Notes under the pieces: model-generated
What the model was told of the DNA's origin: nothing
Databases searched by the model: none
What the model saw: only the letters and a program-made list of their open reading frames with translations
Position numbers and translations under genes: made by a program
Origin: Maribacter forsetii DSM 18668
Lineage (GTDB): Bacteria > Bacteroidota > Bacteroidia > Flavobacteriales > Flavobacteriaceae
Reading direction: 5' to 3'
Assembly (NCBI RefSeq): GCF_000744105.1
Contig: NZ_JQLH01000001.1
Location: 1,364,001-1,428,000 of the forward strand
DNA length: 64,000 nucleotides
Shown here: one piece after another, positions 15,530 to 24,362 of the stretch
How the letters are laid out: each line of letters opens with the position of its first letter
Numbering within the stretch: the stretch's first letter is position 1

Positions 15530-16896
15530 TGGAATCGGTAATTAAGAAATATATAAAAGCTCCCGTAGAGACCGCCCCTTTGGCGGTCTTTCGTATTTTA
15601 TTTGGTCTAATGATGTTTTTTAGCATTGTTCGATTTTGGAGCTATGGTTGGATCGATAAACTTTACATTCAGCCAAAATTCTTTTTTTCTTACTATGGGG
15701 TTGAGTGGGTAAAGCCATTAGGCGTGTATACTTATCTCATATTTATAATTTGTGGTTTTGCAGCGCTACTGGTGGCTCTTGGGTATCGGTATAAATTAAG
15801 TATTGTCATATTCTTTTTGAGTTTTACCTATATAGAATTAATGGATAAGACAACATACCTTAACCATTATTACTTTATTAGCTTACTTAGTTTTTTAATG
15901 ATATTTCTGCCCGCAAATGCAACCTATTCCATAGATGCATATCTAAACCCTAAAAAAAGTTTTGAATATGTACCAAGCTGGACAGTGAATAGCATTAAGC
16001 TACTTTTAAGTATCGTATATTTTTATGCTGGACTGGCGAAGTTAAATTCAGATTGGTTGCTAAAGGCTATGCCTTTGAAAATTTGGTTGCCTTCAAAATT
16101 TGATACTCCGTTTATAGGTGGTTTACTTGGTGAAGAGTGGGTGCAATATGCATTTAGCTGGTCTGGAGCACTATATGATCTAACAATTCCTTTTTTCTTG
16201 TTATTCAAAAAAACCAGACCGTATGCATTTGTAATGGTCGTAGTTTTTCATGTGTTGACTAGGGTACTTTTTCCTATTGGCATGTTCCCGTATGTAATGA
16301 TCATTTCTGCTTTGATATTTTTTGATTCAAGCTTTCATGAGAAAATCTTAAAATACCTTTCGAAGTTCTTGAAAATGGATGATACGAAATTTAATAATCA
16401 GAAAGTTTATCAAGATTTTCCGACTATTACATCGAAAATGAAAATGACCGTTTTAATTGCCTTTTTTGCTATACAACTTATTTTTCCTTTTAGGTATCTT
16501 TTGTATCCAGGTGAGTTATTCTGGACGGAAGAAGGTTACCGATTTTCTTGGCGCGTAATGCTCATGGAAAAATCTGGTTACGCACAATTTAAAATTGTAG
16601 ATGGAGAATCTGGAAGATGGTTTTATGTGGATAATACAGATTTTATCACTCCGTTTCAAGAAAAACAAATGGCATTTCAGCCAGATTTTATATTAGAATA
16701 TGCCCATTTTTTAAAAAATCATTTTGAAAAAGATGGTCATAAAAATGTGCAGGTATTCGTAGATTGCCAAGTTAGTTTAAATGGTAGGTTAAGTACAACA
16801 TATATAGACCCTACTATTGATCTTGGAAAACAAAGAGAGTCTTTTTTACATAAGAATTGGATAACACCATTTAAAGATGAGATTAAAGGAATTTAG
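15529..16896 (+). CDS. Vitamin K-dependent gamma-carboxylase homologue (HTTM family membrane enzyme)
   Basis: 455 residues with several membrane helices in the first 330. Two blocks match vitamin K-dependent carboxylase closely. DKTTYLNHYYFISLLSF recalls the human DKTSWNNHSY segment with the conserved His. FYAGLAKLNSDWL recalls human AGVKKLDADW, whose second Lys (K218) is the active-site base and is kept here. The C-terminal 120 residues also resemble the carboxylase rather than a bare HTTM domain: EEGYRFSWRVMLM, FVDCQVSLNGRLS, YIDPTIDL and NWITPF. If active, it would use reduced quinone, CO2 and O2 to carboxylate Glu on exported proteins. The comparison is from memory. It is coupled to both neighbours and overlaps the receptor gene by 20 bases. 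Confidence 0.88.
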   Translation: MESVIKKYIKAPVETAPLAVFRILFGLMMFFSIVRFWSYGWIDKLYIQPKFFFSYYGVEWVKPLGVYTYLIFIICGFAALLVALGYRYKLSIVIFFLSFTYIELMDKTTYLNHYYFISLLSFLMIFLPANATYSIDAYLNPKKSFEYVPSWTVNSIKLLLSIVYFYAGLAKLNSDWLLKAMPLKIWLPSKFDTPFIGGLLGEEWVQYAFSWSGALYDLTIPFFLLFKKTRPYAFVMVVVFHVLTRVLFPIGMFPYVMIISALIFFDSSFHEKILKYLSKFLKMDDTKFNNQKVYQDFPTITSKMKMTVLIAFFAIQLIFPFRYLLYPGELFWTEEGYRFSWRVMLMEKSGYAQFKIVDGESGRWFYVDNTDFITPFQEKQMAFQPDFILEYAHFLKNHFEKDGHKNVQVFVDCQVSLNGRLSTTYIDPTIDLGKQRESFLHKNWITPFKDEIKGI

Positions 16897-19348
16897 TTAT
16901 ATACTGTTATTATTAGTATCATTTCCATTATTTGGGCAGTTTAATATTTCAGGACAAGTGACCGATGAAGATGGTGTTCCTGTTTCTGATGCAGAATTGT
17001 ATATTAAAGAATTAGAGCGTTTAGAAACAACAAATTCAGAAGGTTATTATTCAGTAGAAAGTTTAGCGGCAGGTACTTATACCATTGTTGTATTTGCTTA
17101 TGAGTTTGAAATTGAAGAACAAGATGTTGTTCTAAATGACAACGTTACTTTTAACGTAACACTGCAGCGTCTAAAAGTCAACAATTTGTCAGAAGTGGTT
17201 TTAATTCAGAAACGAGAAGAGGTTTTTGCATTAAAGCAATTGAAGAAAGTAGAGGGTACTGCGATTTATGCTGGTAAAAAGAGTGAGGTTGTACTTTTAG
17301 AGGGTATTACTGGTAATTTGGCAGCTAACAACCCAAGACAGATATATAGCCAAGTAGTAGGACTCAACATTTATGATAACGGCGACGCAGGTTTACAATT
17401 GAATATTGGAGGTAGAGGTTTGGACCCTAATAGAACGGCAAATTTCAACACCAGACAGAATGGGTATGATATAAGCGCAGATGTTTTGGGTTACCCAGAA
17501 AGTTATTACACTCCGCCAGCTGAAGCTTTAGAGGAAATTCAAGTAGTTAGAGGTGCAGCTTCATTACAATACGGAACACAATTTGGAGGTTTGGTGAATT
17601 TTAAATTCAAACAGCCCAACCCAAATAAGAAAATCGAATGGGTTAGTAGGCAGACAGTGGGGTCTTATGATCTAAAAACCTCGTTTAATAGTCTTAGTGG
17701 TACGGTAGGTAAAATAAGTTATTATACATATTTCAATTATAAAGAGGGCAGTGGTTTTAGACCAAATTCTAATTACAACAGTAGAAATTATTTTGCGCAC
17801 ATAGGGTATCAGGTTTCTGATAAAACGAAACTTACGCTAGAGACTACATTTCTTAATTATTTGGCGCAACAGCCAGGTGGTCTTACAGATGCCCAATTTA
17901 GTGAAGATCCTACTTTTAGCAATAGGGAGCGTAATTGGTTTGATATTGATTGGAAATTGTACTCCTTGCGTTTAGATCATAAGTTCTCTTCAAAAATGGA
18001 TTTTAGTTTGAATCTTTTTGGATTAGATGCTTCTAGAAGTGCACTTGGTTTTCGTACAAACAGGGTGTCGCAGCCAGATGACCTTGAAGAGCCGCGAGAG
18101 TTGTTAATTGATAATTTTCAGAATTGGGGTGCAGAAGCTAGATTGCTTACTAGGTATAAATTGGGTAATACAGAATCGGCTCTCTTATTAGGCTCTAAAA
18201 TTTATAGAACCGATAATAATCAAAGACAAGGTCCTGGTACAACTGCTTCTAATGCAGACTTTAATTTTGCGGATGATGAATTTCCAAATTACGAGAGACA
18301 ATCTCAATTTAATTTCCCTAACTCCAATTTAGCATTCTTTGGTGAGAATATATTCAATATAACTCCAAAACTCACCTTAACACCAGGATTTAGATTAGAG
18401 CATATTAAAACAGAAAGTATTGGGACTTATAAGAATATTGTACTCGATTTGGCAGGCAACCCACTTTTAAATGAAGAGATAGAAGATAATAGAGAGTTTG
18501 ATAGAACGTTTTTGTTACTTGGTATTGGGGCTAGCTATAAGTTAAATTCCAGTATTGAGTTTTACGGTAATTTTTCTCAGAATTATAGGTCGGTCACTTT
18601 TAGTGATATACGAGTGGTGAACCCTTCTTTTCAAGTGGATGAAAATATCTCTGATGAAGATGGCTTTACTGCAGATATTGGATTTAGAGGTAGATATAAC
18701 AATGTGTTGTCTTATGATGTTAGTGCATTTAGCTTACTATATGACAATAGGTTAGGGGAGATATTAAAGAGCGAAACACAGACCAATGCTTTAGGGGAAG
18801 AAGTGGAAACGGGAAGTATAGTTCGTTTTAGAGGTAATATTGGTACTGCCTTTATGTACGGTATTGAGAGTTTTGCAAATTGGAGTATCAAGGAAACTTT
18901 CCTATCTGCTAGTGAAAAGTTGAAACTAAATTATTTTGTAAACTTGGCGTTGACCAATTCTGAGTATTTATCTTCAGAAGAAACGAATGTAGAGGGGAAT
19001 AAGGTAGAATTTATACCTGATGTAAACCTAAAAACTGGTCTTAATTTCGGGTACGGCAACTTAATAGGTAGTTTGCAATACACGTATTTGTCAAGTCAAT
19101 TTACAGATGCGACTAATGCGCCACAAGATGTAAATGATAATCAACGTGGTATAGAAGGAGAGATACCTGCATATGACATTATGGATTTTTCTTTGGCTTA
19201 TTCCTATAAAAAATGGAAATTAGAAACTGGTATAAATAATCTTTTGGATAATAGCTATTTTACACGAAGAGCAACTGGGTACCCAGGACCTGGTATTATT
19301 CCGTCAGAACCTAGAACATTTTATACGACCTTACAGTTTAAATTTTAG
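16877..19348 (+). CDS. TonB-dependent outer-membrane receptor (FecA-like)
   Basis: 823 residues. The signal peptide ends near residue 20 (LVSFPLFGQ). Residues 22-95 form a carboxypeptidase-regulatory-like domain (ISGQVTDEDGVPVSDAELYI). The plug spans about 120-240, with GLNIYDNGDAGLQLNIGGRG and ALEEIQVVRGAASLQYGTQFGG, the classic VxRGxxSxxYG. The rest is a 22-strand-type barrel ending in FYTTLQFKF with the terminal Phe. The plug style resembles ferric-citrate/siderophore receptors; no SusD partner is present, so a SusC role is unlikely. It imports a ligand with TonB-ExbBD energy, presumably the ligand handled by the two lipoproteins encoded upstream. No obvious terminator follows. Confidence 0.93.
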   Translation: MRLKEFSYILLLLVSFPLFGQFNISGQVTDEDGVPVSDAELYIKELERLETTNSEGYYSVESLAAGTYTIVVFAYEFEIEEQDVVLNDNVTFNVTLQRLKVNNLSEVVLIQKREEVFALKQLKKVEGTAIYAGKKSEVVLLEGITGNLAANNPRQIYSQVVGLNIYDNGDAGLQLNIGGRGLDPNRTANFNTRQNGYDISADVLGYPESYYTPPAEALEEIQVVRGAASLQYGTQFGGLVNFKFKQPNPNKKIEWVSRQTVGSYDLKTSFNSLSGTVGKISYYTYFNYKEGSGFRPNSNYNSRNYFAHIGYQVSDKTKLTLETTFLNYLAQQPGGLTDAQFSEDPTFSNRERNWFDIDWKLYSLRLDHKFSSKMDFSLNLFGLDASRSALGFRTNRVSQPDDLEEPRELLIDNFQNWGAEARLLTRYKLGNTESALLLGSKIYRTDNNQRQGPGTTASNADFNFADDEFPNYERQSQFNFPNSNLAFFGENIFNITPKLTLTPGFRLEHIKTESIGTYKNIVLDLAGNPLLNEEIEDNREFDRTFLLLGIGASYKLNSSIEFYGNFSQNYRSVTFSDIRVVNPSFQVDENISDEDGFTADIGFRGRYNNVLSYDVSAFSLLYDNRLGEILKSETQTNALGEEVETGSIVRFRGNIGTAFMYGIESFANWSIKETFLSASEKLKLNYFVNLALTNSEYLSSEETNVEGNKVEFIPDVNLKTGLNFGYGNLIGSLQYTYLSSQFTDATNAPQDVNDNQRGIEGEIPAYDIMDFSLAYSYKKWKLETGINNLLDNSYFTRRATGYPGPGIIPSEPRTFYTTLQFKF

Positions 19349-19474
19349 TATGTTATCTGGTAATGTAATAGTATAGTTTACTTAAAAGATGTCTTGCCTG
19401 GTTTTTAATAAAGCCCTTTTATGTGAAGCTTTTGCTAAGGTTATGTTAATGGTATATAAGTCAACAATATTCGC

Positions 19475-19482
19475 TATATTTG
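19475..19482 (+). promoter_or_regulatory. -7 promoter element of guaB
   Basis: TATATTTG is a perfect TAnnTTTG, 24 bases before the ATG at 19507. An in-frame TTG inside this box is not a plausible start. Confidence 0.6.
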
Positions 19483-19506
19483 CACGCAATTAAATCCTTA
19501 ATTGCT

Positions 19507-20979
19507 ATGCAAGCCCACCAAAATAAAATTCTAGGAGAAGGTCTAACTTACGATGATGTACTGTTAGTACCTGCTTATTCTGAAGTGCTTCCAAGAGAAG
19601 TAAGTATTCAGACAAAATTCACAAGAAATATTACAATCAATGTACCTATCATATCGGCGGCGATGGATACGGTTACAGAGTCTAGAATGGCAATTGCCAT
19701 GGCTCAAGAAGGTGGTATAGGTGTTCTGCACAAGAACATGACCATTGAGCAGCAAGCCATGAAGGTGCGAAAGGTAAAAAGGGCTGAAAGCGGAATGATT
19801 TTAGATCCGGTCACCCAACCACTTGATTCAAAAGTAAAAGACGCCAAGGCTAATATGAAAGAGTATAGCATTGGTGGTATTCCTATTGTTGACGCCGATG
19901 GTAAACTTTTAGGTATCGTAACCAATAGAGACCTACGTTTCGAAAAAAATAATGAAAGACCAATATCAGAAGTAATGACTTCTGAAAATTTGGTAACAGC
20001 AGCAGAAGGTACTTCACTTTCAGAAGCTGAAGATATTTTACAACAACATAAGATTGAAAAGCTACCTGTTGTAGATAAAGATTATAAGTTGGTAGGTTTA
20101 ATTACATTTCGTGATATTACTAAACTTACCCAAAAACCTAGCGCCAACAAAGATCAGTACGGTCGTTTACGTGTAGCGGCGGCATTAGGTGTTACTGCAG
20201 ATGCGGTAGACAGAGCTGAGGCATTGGTTAATGCCGGTGTGGATGCTGTGGTTATAGATACTGCTCATGGGCATACAAAAGGTGTGGTATCGGTATTGCA
20301 AGAAGTAAAAAAGAAGTTTCCAAACTTAGATGTTATTGTTGGTAACATTGCAACTGGCGAGGCTGCTAAGTATTTGGTAGATGCAGGTGCAGATGCAGTT
20401 AAAGTTGGTATTGGTCCAGGTTCTATCTGTACAACAAGAGTTGTTGCAGGTGTTGGCTTCCCTCAATTTTCTGCTGTTTTGGAAGTAGCAGCGGCTATAA
20501 AAGGTTCTGGAGTTCCGGTTATCGCAGATGGTGGTATTCGGTACACAGGTGATATTCCTAAAGCTATTGCTGCAGGTGCAGATACAGTTATGTTAGGATC
20601 ACTTTTGGCAGGAACCAAGGAATCTCCGGGAGAAACGATTATCTATGAAGGTAGAAAGTTCAAATCTTACCGAGGTATGGGGTCTGTAGAGGCAATGAAG
20701 CAAGGTAGTAAAGATCGTTACTTTCAAGATGTTGAAGATGATATCAAGAAATTAGTACCTGAAGGTATTGTAGGTCGTGTGCCTTATAAAGGTGAATTAT
20801 ACGAAAGCATTCACCAGTTTATAGGTGGTTTAAAAGCTGGTATGGGATACTGTGGGGCAAAAGATATTGCTACTTTACAGGACAATGGAAGATTTGTTAA
20901 AATTACGGCTAGTGGTATTAATGAAAGTCACCCACATGATGTAACCATTACAAAAGAAAGTCCTAATTATAGTAGATAG
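19507..20979 (+). CDS. guaB: Inosine-5'-monophosphate dehydrogenase
   Basis: 490 residues. The N-terminal barrel half has ILGEGLTYDDVLLVPAYSEV and ISAAMDTVTESRMAIAMAQEGGIGV. A tandem CBS (Bateman) insert lies at about 90-205 (MTSENLVTAAEGTSLSEAEDI, LPVVDKDYKLVGLITFRDI). The active loop is GPGSICTTRVVAGVG with Cys308 as nucleophile. VIADGGIRYTGDIPKAIAAGA, YRGMGSVEAM and the flap region near GIVGRVPYKG follow. It converts IMP to XMP, the committed step to GMP. It is monocistronic between a -7 box and a strong terminator. Confidence 0.97.
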   Translation: MQAHQNKILGEGLTYDDVLLVPAYSEVLPREVSIQTKFTRNITINVPIISAAMDTVTESRMAIAMAQEGGIGVLHKNMTIEQQAMKVRKVKRAESGMILDPVTQPLDSKVKDAKANMKEYSIGGIPIVDADGKLLGIVTNRDLRFEKNNERPISEVMTSENLVTAAEGTSLSEAEDILQQHKIEKLPVVDKDYKLVGLITFRDITKLTQKPSANKDQYGRLRVAAALGVTADAVDRAEALVNAGVDAVVIDTAHGHTKGVVSVLQEVKKKFPNLDVIVGNIATGEAAKYLVDAGADAVKVGIGPGSICTTRVVAGVGFPQFSAVLEVAAAIKGSGVPVIADGGIRYTGDIPKAIAAGADTVMLGSLLAGTKESPGETIIYEGRKFKSYRGMGSVEAMKQGSKDRYFQDVEDDIKKLVPEGIVGRVPYKGELYESIHQFIGGLKAGMGYCGAKDIATLQDNGRFVKITASGINESHPHDVTITKESPNYSR

Positions 20980-20995
20980 AAAAATAGATGTGTAT

Positions 20996-21028
20996 AAAAA
21001 AAAGAGGTCTAAAAGACCTCTTTTTTTT
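20996..21028. terminator. Bidirectional terminator between guaB and the M1 peptidase gene
   Basis: AAAAAGAGGTCT pairs with AGACCTCTTTTT, flanked by A- and T-runs, between convergent genes. Confidence 0.9.
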
Positions 21029-21039
21029 ATGTCTCAATA

Positions 21040-23622
21040 TTAATCTAATGAGGTGTCTATCTGTTTCTGCAGAAGTTGCACCCTTCTTAAATCATCTGAA
21101 GCTTGTAATACTTTTGATTTCAAGGAAGGATTTAAATCGGGATTTTCCTTAAGAAAACGCTGTAATATTTCATAAGCCTCTGGAGATGTGTAATTGCCTA
21201 CTGTACTACTTAACCATCTCTTTGGGAAAAAGATATCACCTGTTTGTTGTATTTCATCAACTAAGTCTAGACTTGCCCTTAGATAGTTTATTGATTCTTT
21301 TTGATGTAAAGGGTGATTTAAATTATTCATGGCATTAGCCACCCATGATTCTTTAGCACGGTTTTCTTCAAGTTTTAGAGATTCAAAAAATGTATTTTTA
21401 GTGTTATTGTCTGTTGAAAGAGATGGAAGTAAAAACTTAAACCTATTTAATTTATCATTGTTGCTTATTGCTTTTTCAGCTATTTCAAGGATGTTCTTAC
21501 TTTCAGGATGTTGGTATAAGGCTAAATCCATCGCCAATTCCGTAAAATTATCGTCGTTAAGTTTTAGGTTACTGATTACTATATCTTTCTTCCAGATTTT
21601 GTATAATCGGTCTTGGGAAATACCTGTATAACCTAATGATACATAAGTATTGTATAAGGTCTTTTTAATATTGGGCGAAAGTTCTTCTTGTAATTTAGCC
21701 CATATCTGTTCTGTAATTTCTTTCTGATAAAAAAGGCGTTGTTCGGCAGTAAGATATTTCCAAAAAACTGAAGAGGTATACCTAGAAATGAGATTAATTA
21801 ATAATTCATTCTTTTCATTAACTAGTCCTTTTGAATATAGTTTTATTGCTGCATTGGGAGTAATACTTCCATTTAGCATGTTCTCATATGTATTTATATA
21901 AGCGTAACCACGAGCCACTTGGTCATTTATGGAAGGTATAATGTCTATATCTTGTTCTTGAACAGGAAACACTCCGTAGCCTTCAGCATTAGAATTATAT
22001 AATATTGCACTTGGTTTATCCATGCCAATAGCTTCATCTAAACTTAATTCGCTACTAACCATGTTAACGGTTAACGTCTTAGTTTTATCCGGATAAAGAA
22101 ATGATACGTCAAATCTCTGTGGCCACGAATGATTAGATTTATCTTCTGCTTTTTGAAATAGTTTATATGAGGTTATTTTATTGTCATCACCATATTCAAT
22201 ATCATCATTAAAGATGGGTCTACTAGAACTATTTACCCAAACATCGCTCCACCCAACCATATCAGTAGTAGACTTTTTATCAAGAATATCAATTAGCTCA
22301 CCCCAAACAGCATTCTTGAATGCAAAGGTTTTAATGTATTCTTGAATGCCTGTTTGAAATGCCTCTTTACCTAAAACGGTTTCTAGTTGACGCATCATTA
22401 TTGGCGCTTTGTTGTAAATAATACTACCGTAAAGTGAACCTGCGTTGTTGAGGTTTTCTAAGTCTTGGCGAATAGGGTTCGTCCCCAATGTTCTGTCTTC
22501 ACCATAAGCATTAGGGTAGTGGGTGATCATGAAAGCCAATTGATGATCTATATCTGGGAAAGCGGGATTCATAATTTTATCTGCCATGAAATTGGCAAAC
22601 ACCTCTTTCATCCAAACATCATTAAACCAATTCATAGTTACTAAATCTCCAAACCACATATGAGATGTTTCGTGGGCAATTAGCTTTGCACGACTTAATT
22701 TTCTGTTAGCGGTAGCGCTTTCATCTAAAAAGAGAGAACTCTCACGATATTGAATTGCGCCTACATGTTCCATGCCACCATATTGAAATCCGGGTATGGC
22801 GGCATAATCCATTTTTTGAAAAGGAAAAGGATAAGCGGTATAGTCCTCTAAAAACGATAAGGATTGCTGATGTAAATCAAAAATGGAGTCTAAGCTATAC
22901 TTAATTTTAGTGGTATCCGTTTCTCGGTATAGTAGGGTCATATCCATATTAGCCGGTTTTTGAGTTACAGATTCAAATTTACCCGCTACAAAAGAAAATA
23001 GATAGGTGCTCATTTGGTCAGAAGCGCTAAAATTATGTTGTGTGTATTCACCTTTCTGAGTTTGCTTTACTTCTTTAGGGCCGCATAAAACTTTCCAGTC
23101 GTTTGGTGCTGTAATATTCAATGTATACATACCTTTTATATTAGGTTGATCAAAACAGGGGAATAGTGTTCTTGCACGATCAGGTACTAATAGAGTATAC
23201 AGGTAATCTTCATTTCTATTAAGAGAAAGCTCACCAGCATCAAACTCAATTATAACGGTGTTATTTCCTTTAATTAAGTAGTTTTCATGTAAAGCGATAT
23301 GTTCATTTTCATGAAGAATATCAACTTCAGTTTTGTTAATGGATACCGATTTTATTTTGGAAGTTTCCTCTTTAAAATCTAAGTAGACCGGTTCTTTAAG
23401 ATGTTCTAAATCAAAATTTAAAACCAGTTGAGAAGGTATAGGAGCTTCTTGTTCTTTAGGGATATTAAAACTTAAGTTGTAATGAACATTTGATATTAGA
23501 GTAGCTCTTTGGGCTGCCATTGCTTCTGATACTCCAGATTCAACTTGTTTTGAATTGTCATTTTCGTTAGCGCACGATATTAAAATGATGACTAAAAAAC
23601 TAGCGTAAAATAGGTTCTTCAT
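21040..23622 (-). CDS. M1 family zinc aminopeptidase, lipoprotein
   Basis: 860 residues. A lipoprotein-type signal ends VIILISC, followed by ANENDN. The catalytic domain has GGMEHVGAIQYRESSLF, a variant of the GAMEN exopeptidase motif. The zinc motif HETSHMWFGDLVTMNWFNDV follows, then the Glu ligand in KEVFANFMADK (about residues 315-338), and a downstream NKAPIMMRQLE region. The last ~350 residues are helical, like the ERAP-type C-terminal domain. It should cleave N-terminal residues from peptides in the periplasm or at the surface. It is on the minus strand between convergent guaB and the thioredoxin-like gene and probably transcribed alone. Confidence 0.93.
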   Translation of the reverse strand: MKNLFYASFLVIILISCANENDNSKQVESGVSEAMAAQRATLISNVHYNLSFNIPKEQEAPIPSQLVLNFDLEHLKEPVYLDFKEETSKIKSVSINKTEVDILHENEHIALHENYLIKGNNTVIIEFDAGELSLNRNEDYLYTLLVPDRARTLFPCFDQPNIKGMYTLNITAPNDWKVLCGPKEVKQTQKGEYTQHNFSASDQMSTYLFSFVAGKFESVTQKPANMDMTLLYRETDTTKIKYSLDSIFDLHQQSLSFLEDYTAYPFPFQKMDYAAIPGFQYGGMEHVGAIQYRESSLFLDESATANRKLSRAKLIAHETSHMWFGDLVTMNWFNDVWMKEVFANFMADKIMNPAFPDIDHQLAFMITHYPNAYGEDRTLGTNPIRQDLENLNNAGSLYGSIIYNKAPIMMRQLETVLGKEAFQTGIQEYIKTFAFKNAVWGELIDILDKKSTTDMVGWSDVWVNSSSRPIFNDDIEYGDDNKITSYKLFQKAEDKSNHSWPQRFDVSFLYPDKTKTLTVNMVSSELSLDEAIGMDKPSAILYNSNAEGYGVFPVQEQDIDIIPSINDQVARGYAYINTYENMLNGSITPNAAIKLYSKGLVNEKNELLINLISRYTSSVFWKYLTAEQRLFYQKEITEQIWAKLQEELSPNIKKTLYNTYVSLGYTGISQDRLYKIWKKDIVISNLKLNDDNFTELAMDLALYQHPESKNILEIAEKAISNNDKLNRFKFLLPSLSTDNNTKNTFFESLKLEENRAKESWVANAMNNLNHPLHQKESINYLRASLDLVDEIQQTGDIFFPKRWLSSTVGNYTSPEAYEILQRFLKENPDLNPSLKSKVLQASDDLRRVQLLQKQIDTSLD

Positions 23623-23765
23623 AACTTAGAATTATACGTTGCTGTGAAAGTACTTTAATGGAAATTGCTTTCCAATTTTTCAACAACGTATAACTCTAAA
23701 GAAAAGTAAATTTATAAATGAGCCATTGCATATTTGTAATGACTATAGAAGGTAAGTGTAAATTC

Positions 23766-24302
23766 TTATTTACCAGCTTCACCAGTATAGGCTTTCCAAT
23801 CTTTTTCTTTGTAAATGTCACTACCAAAATAGCGAGCAATTTCTAAGAATGGCTCTGGCTTTTGATAACCAGGTATTGGAGAAAGCATGTTTAATTCTTC
23901 GTCTAAGAAAATAGTAGTTGGGTAGCTTAAACGACCTTGCATTAAAGCAGCTGCAAATTCATGATAACCTTTTCTGCCCGACGGAACAAATTTATATGTC
24001 TTCCCTTTATATTCGATTGGGTCTTTACCTTCACCATCAAACTTTACCATATAATAATTCTCTGCCATGTATGCAGCAACTTCCGGATTTTGAAAAGTGT
24101 CTTTATCCATTTTCTTGCACCATCCACACCAATCTGTGTACACGTCAATAAAGACTTTCTTTGGGTTGGTGTCGTTCGCCGTTAATTCGGCAGCCTCTTC
24201 CCAAGAAATCCAATTTACCTCTTGTGCATAACTAGCGGCCGAAATAAAAAGAACAGCTAAGAATAAAAATGATTTGGAGAAAGATAAAGAATACGTTTTC
24301 AT
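23766..24302 (-). CDS. Periplasmic thioredoxin-family protein
   Basis: 178 residues with a signal peptide (FLFLAVLFISAASYA, cleavage near 26). The thioredoxin fold carries VFIDVYTDWCGWCKKMDKDTF (C59-x-x-C62), as in the DUF255/thioredoxin_7 type used by secreted thioredoxins of Bacteroidota. The cis-Pro is in SYPTTIFLDEE. Residues 95-120 form an insert with KYKFVPSGRKGYHEF-like content. It likely reduces or exchanges disulfides in the periplasm; its partners are unknown. A -7 box lies 35 bases upstream of the ATG, between this gene and lysA. Confidence 0.9.
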   Translation of the reverse strand: MKTYSLSFSKSFLFLAVLFISAASYAQEVNWISWEEAAELTANDTNPKKVFIDVYTDWCGWCKKMDKDTFQNPEVAAYMAENYYMVKFDGEGKDPIEYKGKTYKFVPSGRKGYHEFAAALMQGRLSYPTTIFLDEELNMLSPIPGYQKPEPFLEIARYFGSDIYKEKDWKAYTGEAGK

Positions 24303-24337
24303 GAGTTTAATTTGAGTGTATAGTCCAACTATTATAC

Positions 24338-24345
24338 CAAAACTA
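24338..24345 (-). promoter_or_regulatory. -7 promoter element of the thioredoxin-like gene
   Basis: The minus strand reads TAGTTTTG, a perfect TAnnTTTG, 35 bases before the ATG. Confidence 0.5.
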
Positions 24346-24362
24346 ACGTATTTTTAAATGCT

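Noticed and set aside
16877..19348. SusC-type polysaccharide receptor
   Set aside because: No SusD partner and a plug that resembles FecA-like receptors; the neighbours are imelysin-type proteins.
19480..19506. TTG at 19480 as guaB start
   Set aside because: It lies inside the -7 promoter box; the ATG at 19507 gives the normal N-terminus.
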